Assembly (NCBI GenBank): GCA_016210785.1
Contig: JACQTN010000323.1
Span: 1-6,705 of the forward strand
Reading direction: 5' to 3'
DNA: 6,705 nt
Source of the DNA: Armatimonadota bacterium
Lineage (GTDB): Bacteria; Sysuimicrobiota; Sysuimicrobiia; Sysuimicrobiales; JACQTN01
Made by a program: the position numbers and the translations under genes
The notes under the pieces: generated by a model
What the model saw: only the letters and a program-made list of their open reading frames with translations
What the model was told of the DNA's origin: nothing
Database searches by the model: none
Part shown: piece by piece, positions 1-6,705 of the stretch
Layout: each line of letters begins with the position of its first letter
How positions within the stretch are numbered: the first letter of the stretch is position 1

Positions 1-193
1 ACTGGCGCATGGTCCACAGCCGGCCCCGGTACATGGTGGGGTGCAGGCCGCGGGTGAAGGGATACTCCCCGGGCCGGCCCAGATCGCGCCGCGGATCGAA
101 GCCGGCCAGATCCTCGGGCCCGTACACGTCCTTGGCGGGGATCCCGGATAACGTCTCGGCGGGTGCCGCAGGTCGGCGGGTCAAGGGCTCCAT
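1..193 (-). CDS. Methylmalonyl-CoA mutase family large (substrate-binding) subunit, N-terminal 64 codons only
   Basis: Translating the minus strand from the ATG at 193-191 gives 64 codons with no stop before the window edge, so the gene is partial and was never closed as an ORF here. The protein contains [18 protein letters not shown], then [20 protein letters not shown] and LWTMRQ. This is the conserved start of the TIM-barrel subunit of B12-dependent acyl-CoA mutases, including the TMYxxRxWTxRQ segment that lines the CoA channel. The family rearranges methylmalonyl-CoA to succinyl-CoA, or isobutyryl-CoA to butyryl-CoA. The ATG shares its A with the TGA of the upstream Fe-S gene, so the two are probably translationally coupled and in one operon with acd-etfBA. 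There is no long N-terminal extension, which fits the separate-subunit form with a small B12-binding partner encoded elsewhere, but the C-terminus is unseen. Family assignment is firm. Substrate is open because the deciding residue is the first codon outside the window. Confidence 0.9.
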   Translation of the reverse strand, partial: MEPLTRRPAAPAETLSGIPAKDVYGPEDLAGFDPRRDLGRPGEYPFTRGLHPTMYRGRLWTMRQ

Positions 194-2181
194 CAGTGGT
201 GCTCCCCCCTGAGGCTGCGTTCCAGCAGTTCGGCCACATCCATCGGCCGGATGGATGTTCCGCGGGCCTTCACGCCGTCCTCCAACATCAGCGTGCAGAA
301 CGGACAGGCCGTGGCGACGATCTCCGCGCCCGTCGCCACCGCGTGGTCGGTACGCACGTGGTTGATCCGCTGCCCGGTCCGGTCCTCCATCCAGTACAGC
401 CCTCCCCCGGCACCGCAGCAGAATGATTTCTGCCGGCTCTGTGCCATCTCCCGGGTACGCGCGCCGGGCAGCGCCTGCAGGATGTGCCGTGGTGCATCAT
501 ACTCCCCGTTGTGCCGGCCCAGGTAGCACGGGTCGTGGAAGGTGATCGTCGCGGCCGCCGACCCGGTGAGCGCCAGCCGCCCCTCGTCGACGAGGCGGGC
601 CAGCACCTGGGTGTGGTGCCAGACCTCGTAGTGACCGCCCAGCTCGGGGTACGCATGCCTGAATGTATTGTAGCAATGGGGGCAGAGGGTGACGATCTTC
701 CGCACGCCGTACCGGTCCAGCGTCTCGATGTTCTGCCGGGCGAAGGTCTGGAAGAGATACTCGTTGCCCATCTGGCGCGCCGGGTCGCCGGTGCAGGTCT
801 CCTCGTCACCCAGGATGGCCACGTCCATTCCCGCGGCGTCCAGCACCCGGACCAGCGCCCGAAGCGTGGCGTGATTGCGCTCGTGGAGGGCCGCCGCGCA
901 CCCGACCCACAGCAGCCATTCTGCCCGGTCGCCCCGCGGCAGCTTCTTCACCGCCAGCCCCTCCGCCCAGGCCGCGCGCGAGATCCCGGCCCCACGGAAT
1001 GGATGAGTGCGGGCCTCCAGGCTGCGGAGGGCGTCCTCCATGGTGTCCGGCATCTGCGCGACCTCCATGACCAGGTGGCGACGCATCTCCACGATCTTGG
1101 GCACGTGCTCGATGAACACCGGGCAGGCCTCCATGCAGGCCATGCACGTGGTGCAGGCCCACAGGGCCTCCGGCGCGATGACGTCGCCGGCCAGCACGCG
1201 GCCCGGGGCCGCGCCCGTGCCCGTGCGCTTCATCTCCTCCCGCAGGTCCAGGATCACGTGCATTGGGGACAGCGGCTTGCCGGTGGCAGTCGCGGGACAG
1301 ACCGCGGTGCACCGCCCGCACTCGGTGCACACGTCGAGATCAAACAGGTCCTTCCACGTCAGGTCGCCGAGGGCCGCCGCGCCAAAGCGCTCGGCTTTGT
1401 CGAAGTCGATGCGGCCGGGGGCGGCCGGGTTCACCAGCGGCTGCAGGTAGACGTTGGCCGGCGCCAGGACCAGATGGAACAGCTTGGAGAACGGGATGTA
1501 GGCGATGAAGACCATGGCCAGCAGGAAATGGAGCCACCACAGGCCGGCGTGACCGAGACGGATGGTCGCCTCGCTGATGGCTGCGGCGTCGATCAGCCCC
1601 GAGATCCCGTAGCCGACCGGGGACCAGGGCCCCCAGGGATCCCTGGTCCCGGCGATGCGCAGCCCCTCCACGAGAAACCCGGTGACGAGAATCCCCTCGA
1701 ACAGCCACAGGACCAGCGCGTCGGAGAGGATTCCTCGCCGCAGCCGGGGCGACCCGAGCCCGTAGCGTACGACGAGGGCGGCCGCCACGCCCACCGCCGC
1801 GGCGAGACCCATCAGATCCAGCGCCGCCGACTGGAAGTAGAGGTAGAACGGCCCCTGCATGATGCGCAGACCCAGGTCCTGGTGCACAAACACCACCAGG
1901 GTCCCGGCGAAGAGGAAGACGAATCCCCAAAACAGGGCAGCATGGTATATCCCTGCGACCCGGTCGGCCAGCAGACGCCCGTGGGCCAGCACGTGCACCA
2001 CCACCGCGCGCAGCCGGGGTCCCACCGGGGTCAACCGGCTGGCCGGCTTCCCCCGCCGCCACGTGCGATAGTGTTGATACACGCCGTACCCGCAGACGGC
2101 CACCGCCGCAAAGGCCAGCAGGTACATGATGACCACGCCGAGCCGCGGGATGTTCCAGAAGACTTCTCGGGTGGGAGCCAT
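193..2181 (-). CDS. Membrane-bound Fe-S oxidoreductase, Etf:(mena)quinone oxidoreductase type (NarI-like + ferredoxin + two CCG domains)
   Basis: This 662-residue protein starts with a membrane domain of about five hydrophobic helices (roughly 12-36, 79-100, 118-140, 151-175, 209-240), resembling the cytochrome b subunit NarI. His80, His100, His211, His218 and His236 lie in or near helices and are candidate heme b ligands. Two 4Fe-4S ferredoxin motifs follow: Cys285/288/291/295 and Cys343/346/349/353. The C-terminal half has two HdrB/GlpC-like CCG domains: Cys428, Cys463 and CPHC at 500-503, then Cys552, FCCGAGGG at 587-594 and CPFC at 626-629. Proteins of this architecture beside etfAB are known to pass electrons from reduced Etf to menaquinone, replacing the unrelated flavin/Fe-S Etf-QO (EtfD/FixC type). 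The etfBA genes directly upstream support that role. The ATG at 2181 has GGAGG 11 nt upstream (2193-2197). The alternative is a heterodisulfide- or lactate-oxidising relative, which is less likely given the neighbours. Confidence 0.92.
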   Translation of the reverse strand: MAPTREVFWNIPRLGVVIMYLLAFAAVAVCGYGVYQHYRTWRRGKPASRLTPVGPRLRAVVVHVLAHGRLLADRVAGIYHAALFWGFVFLFAGTLVVFVHQDLGLRIMQGPFYLYFQSAALDLMGLAAAVGVAAALVVRYGLGSPRLRRGILSDALVLWLFEGILVTGFLVEGLRIAGTRDPWGPWSPVGYGISGLIDAAAISEATIRLGHAGLWWLHFLLAMVFIAYIPFSKLFHLVLAPANVYLQPLVNPAAPGRIDFDKAERFGAAALGDLTWKDLFDLDVCTECGRCTAVCPATATGKPLSPMHVILDLREEMKRTGTGAAPGRVLAGDVIAPEALWACTTCMACMEACPVFIEHVPKIVEMRRHLVMEVAQMPDTMEDALRSLEARTHPFRGAGISRAAWAEGLAVKKLPRGDRAEWLLWVGCAAALHERNHATLRALVRVLDAAGMDVAILGDEETCTGDPARQMGNEYLFQTFARQNIETLDRYGVRKIVTLCPHCYNTFRHAYPELGGHYEVWHHTQVLARLVDEGRLALTGSAAATITFHDPCYLGRHNGEYDAPRHILQALPGARTREMAQSRQKSFCCGAGGGLYWMEDRTGQRINHVRTDHAVATGAEIVATACPFCTLMLEDGVKARGTSIRPMDVAELLERSLRGEHH

Positions 2182-2225
2182 GGGATCGGGTGCCTCCGGC
2201 CTCAGCCCTTCCTCGGCCCGGCGGG

Positions 2226-3209
2226 CTACGGCCCTTTCAGTTCCTTGATCCTGGCGACGAGCGGAGGAACGATCGCCCGGTAGTCACCGACGATGCCCAG
2301 GTGCGCCACGGAGAAGATGGGCGCATTCGGGTCGCGATTGATCGCCACGATGGTCCGTGACCCCGACATGCCCGCCACGTGCTGCGTGGCGCCCGAGATA
2401 GCCACGGCGATGTACAACGCAGGACGCACTGTCTTCCCTGTCTGTCCGATCTGCCAGGAGATGGGCACCCAGCCCTCGTCGGCCGGCGGCCTGGACGCGC
2501 CCACGGCGCCGCCCAGCACGGCGGCCAGTTCTTTGAGCAAGGCGAATCCTTCCGGTCCCCCCACACCCCGCCCGCCGCTGACCACGACCTGGGCGTCGTC
2601 GAGACCCACCTCGGCCTCTTCGCGCAGGACTTCGCAGACCCGGGCAGGCAGGGTGTCGGCATCGATGCTGACGGCGACGTCCTCGACCCGGCCGGGCACC
2701 GGCGCGGGTTCCGGCACCTCAAGCGAGTGCGGCTTGACCGAGAGCACCGCCGGGCGTCTGGTCACGACCAGGGTGGCCAGCGCCCGGCCGCCGTAGGTCT
2801 GCCGGCGGGCCACGATGGCGCCGTTTTCGGCGGCCAGCTCCACGCATTCGGTGACCAGCGCAGCGCCCAGGCGGACGGCGAGCCGGGGCGCGAGTTCACG
2901 CCCCACGGTGTCGGCGCGGATGAGCACGACCTGGGGCGTCGCCGCGCGCAGAACCTGCTCGGTCGCCAGCAGGAAGGCGTCGACCTGGCCACTGGTCAAT
3001 AGCGGATGGGCGCACCGGTACACGGTGGCGACACCGTGCCGGTGCAGTTCGTCCGTCGCCTCCCTCAGCCCTGGTCCGGTTCCCATCAAGACGGCCGAGA
3101 CGCCGGCGCCATGTGAGGCATCCAGCGCACGGGCGCCCCCGACCAGTTCCAGGCTCGACGGGATGGCCGCCGCGTCCGGCACGGTGGCGACTACGCAGAT
3201 CCCAGGCAT
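2226..3209 (-). CDS. etfA: Electron transfer flavoprotein alpha subunit (EtfA)
   Basis: This 327-residue protein has the usual EtfA length. The N-terminal alpha/beta domain covers about 1-190. The C-terminal FAD-binding domain carries the family signature in order: VVSGGRGVGG (209-218), GASRPPADEGW (237-247), QIGQTGKTV (253-261), LYIAVAISGATQH (265-277), IVAINRDPNAPIF (287-299) and GIVGDY (305-310). The arginine of the SR pair, the QTG loop, the SGA(T)QH motif and Asn291/Asp293 are all present, so FAD binding should be intact. There is no N-terminal ferredoxin extension. EtfA with EtfB forms the soluble heterodimer that takes electrons from acyl-CoA dehydrogenases. The ATG at 3209 is 12 nt after the etfB stop, and its Shine-Dalgarno GAGGAG overlaps that TAG, 7 nt before the start. 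A 44-nt gap separates it from the membrane oxidoreductase gene that follows. Confidence 0.97.
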   Translation of the reverse strand: MPGICVVATVPDAAAIPSSLELVGGARALDASHGAGVSAVLMGTGPGLREATDELHRHGVATVYRCAHPLLTSGQVDAFLLATEQVLRAATPQVVLIRADTVGRELAPRLAVRLGAALVTECVELAAENGAIVARRQTYGGRALATLVVTRRPAVLSVKPHSLEVPEPAPVPGRVEDVAVSIDADTLPARVCEVLREEAEVGLDDAQVVVSGGRGVGGPEGFALLKELAAVLGGAVGASRPPADEGWVPISWQIGQTGKTVRPALYIAVAISGATQHVAGMSGSRTIVAINRDPNAPIFSVAHLGIVGDYRAIVPPLVARIKELKGP

Positions 3210-3221
3210 CGCCAGGCTCCT

Positions 3222-4013
3222 CTACAGCAGTTTCAGGTCGCGGAGGCGCTGTGCCAGCGCGGCAGCCTGCTCCGCGGATTCTCCCTCGAGAAACTCGCAC
3301 CGCGTCGTCCGCTGAGGGATCACGACCTCACGGACCTCCACGCCCGCCGCCAGGTCGCCGGGCGCCGCCGGCATATCTGCCACGGGCCAGACGTGCACGG
3401 GCTTGCGCTTGGCCGCCAGGATGTCCTTGAGCTTGGGCAGCCGGGGACGGTTGGACTCGTCGCTGGCCACCGACAGCACCGCGGGCAGGCGGACTTCCAC
3501 CCGATGGAATCCCTCATCGGCCATGCGCCGGACCATCAGCGTCCCGTCGGCGGCCTCCACGCGAGACACGAACGTGACGCATGCCGCGCTCAGCGCCTCG
3601 GCCAGCACCGGCGCCACGACGCGCTCCGTCCAGTCCGCGGACTCGCATCCGGTGAGCACCAGGTCGAACCGACCGATGCGCCGGATGGCCGCCGCCAGGA
3701 TGGCGGCCTTCTCCCCGCCGAGCCGATCGGGTCCCCGCGGGTCGTCCACCACCACCATCTCATCCGCACCCATGGCCAGCGCCAGGCGGAAGGCATCACT
3801 GATCACTGCCTGGGGTCCCAGGGTGAGCACCGTGACCTTGCCTCCGCCGCGATCTTTCAGCTGCAACGCGACTTCCAGTGCATTCTCATCGTAGGTGGAG
3901 ATCACCAGAGGCCGGCCCTCGCGCACCTGGCGCCCGGTGGCCGGCTCGATGGCAAACTCCGTCTGGGGAAGCTCGGGGTCGACAACCTGCTTCAGGCAGA
4001 CGATGATGTCCAC
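3222..4013 (-). CDS. etfB: Electron transfer flavoprotein beta subunit (EtfB), GTG start
   Basis: This 263-residue protein matches EtfB in length and motif order: CLKQVVDP (6-13), DENALEVALQLKD (42-54), GADEMVVVDD (82-91), LVLTGCESADWTE (118-130), the EtfB signature region around VRRMADEG (161-168) with LPAVLSV (176-182), and NRPRLPKLKDILAAKRKP (188-205). EtfB packs against EtfA and normally holds AMP (non-bifurcating types) or a second FAD (bifurcating types). Here the usual second-nucleotide segment, G-x-Q-A-x-D followed by the Q-x-G step, reads GCESADWTERVV, and the usual LNEPR loop reads SNRPR. The class of the second ligand therefore cannot be read off. The start codon is GTG (4013-4011), with GGGAGGA just upstream and only 4 nt between GGAGG and the start. 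It lies 12 nt after the acyl-CoA dehydrogenase stop, in the same operon as etfA. Confidence 0.95.
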   Translation of the reverse strand: MDIIVCLKQVVDPELPQTEFAIEPATGRQVREGRPLVISTYDENALEVALQLKDRGGGKVTVLTLGPQAVISDAFRLALAMGADEMVVVDDPRGPDRLGGEKAAILAAAIRRIGRFDLVLTGCESADWTERVVAPVLAEALSAACVTFVSRVEAADGTLMVRRMADEGFHRVEVRLPAVLSVASDESNRPRLPKLKDILAAKRKPVHVWPVADMPAAPGDLAAGVEVREVVIPQRTTRCEFLEGESAEQAAALAQRLRDLKLL

Positions 4014-4025
4014 GGGTCCTCCCGG

Positions 4026-5180
<1,155 letters not shown>

Positions 5181-5280
5181 TTTACGGCATCCTGTGCACG
5201 CAGCCCTCCTGGACCGGCGGGGCCACCCCGCGCGCCCGGGCGAAGTCTCGACCGGCCCGGGAGGAATCGGGCGTCGCAGA

Positions 5281-5286
5281 TATAAT
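5281..5286 (+). promoter_or_regulatory. Candidate -10 box (TATAAT) for the thiolase-like operon
   Basis: A perfect TATAAT lies in an AT island in otherwise very GC-rich DNA, 42 nt before the ATG at 5329, which would leave a leader of roughly 35 nt. No convincing -35 is seen at the expected spacing (the bases around 5258-5263 read CGGGAG), and there is no extended TG. The same island read on the minus strand gives TTATAT, so it could also serve the divergent acyl-CoA dehydrogenase operon, whose start is about 100 nt away. This is a sequence-match call only. Confidence 0.42.
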
Positions 5287-5311
5287 GCTAACAGGGCAGG
5301 ACGCCGTATCT

Positions 5312-5323
5312 GTTCCGGGGAAC
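5312..5323. repeat. Short interrupted palindrome in the leader of the thiolase-like gene
   Basis: GTTCC-GG-GGAAC forms perfect 5-bp arms around a 2-bp centre. It lies between the TATAAT box and the start codon, and its right side covers the weak GGGG that would act as ribosome-binding site. The position suits a small repressor operator. The arms are short, however, and chance occurrence in GC-rich DNA is plausible. Confidence 0.25.
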
Positions 5324-5328
5324 CGGTG

Positions 5329-6432
5329 ATGCCAGACCGTGTCGCCATCGTGGGCGTGGGCGCCACGCCCCTCCGCCCCATCACGCCGGACCTGTCCTAC
5401 CGGGAGATGACTTTCCAGGCGGCGACCCAGGCCTACGCCGACGCCGGCGTGGGCCCCCGGGATGTCGACAGCTTTGTCTCCGTCTGCGAGGACTTTCACG
5501 AGGGCACCAGCATCACCGACGAGTACGTGCCCGACCAGCTGGGCGCCGTGCTGAAGCCGGTCCAGACCATCGCCGGCGACGGCCTGCAGGGCGTGGCCGC
5601 CGCGATCATGCTGCTGCGCAGCGGCATCGCCGACCTGGTGGCGGTGGAAGCCCACTGCAAGACCAGCAACATCCTCCGACAGGCGGAAGTGATCGAGATG
5701 GCGCTCGACCCGGTCTACGAGCGCCCGCTGCGCGCCAACCCCCACTACGTGGCCGCCCTGGAGATGCGGCGGTTCCTCCACGAGGGCGGCGTGCCGCCGG
5801 AGGCCACGGCGCGGGTTGCCGCGGCGAACCGCCGCGCCGCGCTACGCAACCCCATGGCCGCCTACGGCGCCGGCCTGTCCCCCGAGGACGTGGCGGCCTC
5901 CGCACCCGTCTGCCTGCCCCTGCGCCGACTGGAGATCAGCCAGCCGGCCGACGGCGCGGTGGTGCTGGTGCTGGCCAGCGAGGACGCGGCCGGCGGCCTG
6001 CGGGCGCGCCCGGTGTGGGTGCGAGGGATCGGGTTTGCCTCCGACACGCCCTGGCTGGCCGGCCGCAACTGGGCGCGGGCGACCTATGCCGAGATCGCGA
6101 CGCGGATGGCGTACCGCATGGCGGGGATCGAGCGCCCCCGCCGCGAGATCGACTTCGCGGAGGTGGATGACACTTACGCCTACAAACAGCTTCAGCACCT
6201 GGCCGCGCTGGGTCTGGACGGCGACGGCATTCCGGTGAACCCGTCGGGCGGCAGCCTGGGCATGGGCTACTGCCACGACGCCACGGCGCTGTACCGCGTG
6301 GCGGAGGCCACCTGGCAGTTGCGGGGCGCCGCCGGACCGCGCCAGGTCCCGCGCGTGCGCACCGGGGCGGTGGCGTCCTGGCGGGGCGTCCCCACCACAA
6401 CGGGCGGGGTGTTGGTACTGGGCGTTGATTAG
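5329..6432 (+). CDS. Thiolase-fold protein lacking the canonical catalytic Cys and His (SCP2/archaeal thiolase or Ltp2 aldolase-like)
   Basis: This 367-residue protein has thiolase-superfamily landmarks: RVAIVGVGATPL (4-15) at the N-terminus, AYADAGVGPRDVDSFV (35-50), AGDGLQGVAAAI (82-93), a central EISQPADGAVVLVLA (202-216), FAEVDDTYAY (276-285) and VNPSGGSLGMGY (303-314). AGDGLQ aligns with CGSGLQ of true thiolases, so Ala82 replaces the nucleophilic Cys. GYCHDA (313-318) takes the place of GHPxGA, so Tyr314 replaces the catalytic His. The C-terminal Cys-x-G-G-G is also missing: ASWRGVPTTTGG (349-360) stands there. Thiolase-fold aldolases such as Ltp2 also lack the Cys and use tyrosines, so retro-aldol chemistry or a structural partner role is more likely than acetyl-CoA thiolysis. 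The ATG at 5329 (or the adjacent in-frame GTG at 5326) is chosen because homology starts there, with GGGG 8 nt upstream. The ORF's upstream extension to 5020 is antisense to the dehydrogenase. A second thiolase gene follows after 22 nt. Confidence 0.85.
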   Translation: MPDRVAIVGVGATPLRPITPDLSYREMTFQAATQAYADAGVGPRDVDSFVSVCEDFHEGTSITDEYVPDQLGAVLKPVQTIAGDGLQGVAAAIMLLRSGIADLVAVEAHCKTSNILRQAEVIEMALDPVYERPLRANPHYVAALEMRRFLHEGGVPPEATARVAAANRRAALRNPMAAYGAGLSPEDVAASAPVCLPLRRLEISQPADGAVVLVLASEDAAGGLRARPVWVRGIGFASDTPWLAGRNWARATYAEIATRMAYRMAGIERPRREIDFAEVDDTYAYKQLQHLAALGLDGDGIPVNPSGGSLGMGYCHDATALYRVAEATWQLRGAAGPRQVPRVRTGAVASWRGVPTTTGGVLVLGVD

Positions 6433-6454
6433 GAACGGAATCGAGGACGCTGCG

Positions 6455-6705
6455 GTGCGCAGGAGAATCCGGCGAAAGGTCGCGGTGGTGGGGGCGGGGA
6501 TGAGCCTGTTCATGCGCCGCGCCCTGGAGACCGGCAAAGAGCTCTCCTACTACGCGGCGCGGCAGGCGCTGGACAGCGCGGGGCTGCGCCGGCGGGACGT
6601 GGACGGCGTCGTCATGGCCACCGCGCCCGACGCCTTCGACGGCGTACACATGAAGGGCGAGTGGCTGCTGGACGGCGCCGGCGGCGCCGGCAAGCCCTAC
6701 ATGCG
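6455..6705 (+). CDS. Second thiolase-fold protein (archaeal/SCP2-type acetyl-CoA acyltransferase), N-terminal 83 codons only
   Basis: The frame from GTG at 6455 stays open to the right edge. It starts with a basic stretch (RRRIRRK), then KVAVVGAGMSLF (8-19), ELSYYAARQALDSAGLRRRD (29-48), VDGVVMATAPDAFDG (49-63), VHMKGEWLLDGAGG (64-77) and KPYM (80-83). The first segments are the usual thiolase N-terminal strand-helix. The APDAFDGVHMKGE stretch is typical of the archaeal-type thiolases annotated as acetyl-CoA acetyltransferase or thiolase-domain protein. GAGGA (6443-6447) lies 7 nt before the GTG and supports this start. It is co-directional with the preceding thiolase-like gene (22-nt gap), so they probably form one transcript and perhaps one hetero-oligomer. 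The nucleophilic Cys position lies beyond the window, so whether this copy is catalytically complete cannot be judged. Confidence 0.85.
   Translation, partial: MRRRIRRKVAVVGAGMSLFMRRALETGKELSYYAARQALDSAGLRRRDVDGVVMATAPDAFDGVHMKGEWLLDGAGGAGKPYM

Noticed and set aside
2216..2226. Small hairpin (GCCC-GCC-GGGC on the minus strand) at the etfA stop, possible terminator or attenuator
   Set aside because: The stem is only 4-5 bp, there is no T-run after it, and a well-placed ribosome-binding site and start codon follow. In GC-rich DNA this is expected by chance.
484..2283. Plus-strand open frame (599 codons) antisense to the Fe-S oxidoreductase
   Set aside because: Same shadow effect of high GC. 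The opposite strand has complete cysteine motifs and membrane helices, and this frame shows no domain.
5181..5384. N-terminal extension of the acyl-CoA dehydrogenase to an ATG at 5384
   Set aside because: The 68 extra residues do not resemble the family, cross the TATAAT region and overlap the start of the divergent gene. The homology begins at the ATG at 5180.
6674..6691. Direct repeat of GGCGCCGGC in the second thiolase gene
   Set aside because: It encodes Gly-Ala-Gly-Gly-Ala-Gly within a conserved glycine-rich DGAGG stretch, so codon bias explains it.

Overview
The window is very GC-rich bacterial (or archaeal) DNA, densely coded with short intergenic gaps. The gene set (an acyl-CoA dehydrogenase, an electron-transfer flavoprotein with a membrane Fe-S quinone reductase, a split-type B12-dependent acyl-CoA mutase and archaeal-style thiolases) fits a GC-rich, probably thermophilic or soil/sediment lineage that respires fatty or branched-chain acyl-CoAs with menaquinone. 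The sequence alone does not fix the phylum.

Layout. From about 5180 leftwards, the minus strand carries one compact operon: acyl-CoA dehydrogenase (4026-5180), etfB (3222-4013), etfA (2226-3209), a 662-residue membrane Fe-S oxidoreductase of the Etf:menaquinone oxidoreductase type (193-2181), and the first 64 codons of a methylmalonyl-CoA-mutase-family large subunit (1-193), which runs off the left edge. Gaps are 12, 12 and 44 nt, and the last junction is a 1-nt stop/start overlap. From 5329 rightwards, the plus strand carries two consecutive thiolase-fold genes: a complete 367-residue protein lacking the canonical catalytic residues (5329-6432) and the N-terminal 83 codons of a second paralogue (6455-6705), cut by the right edge. 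The 148-bp region between the divergent units (5181-5328) holds a TATAAT box and a short interrupted palindrome.

How the genes work together (inference from known families). The dehydrogenase would oxidise a short or branched acyl-CoA and pass electrons to EtfAB. EtfAB would be reoxidised by the membrane Fe-S protein, which feeds the quinone pool. The mutase would rearrange a downstream CoA ester such as methylmalonyl-CoA or isobutyryl-CoA. The divergent thiolase-like pair would perform, or assist, a C-C bond cleavage or formation on CoA esters. Most of this is a recognisable beta-oxidation module. The less ordinary parts are the Cys-less thiolase-fold protein with Tyr at the usual His position, its tandem partner, and the departure of EtfB from the usual second-nucleotide motif.
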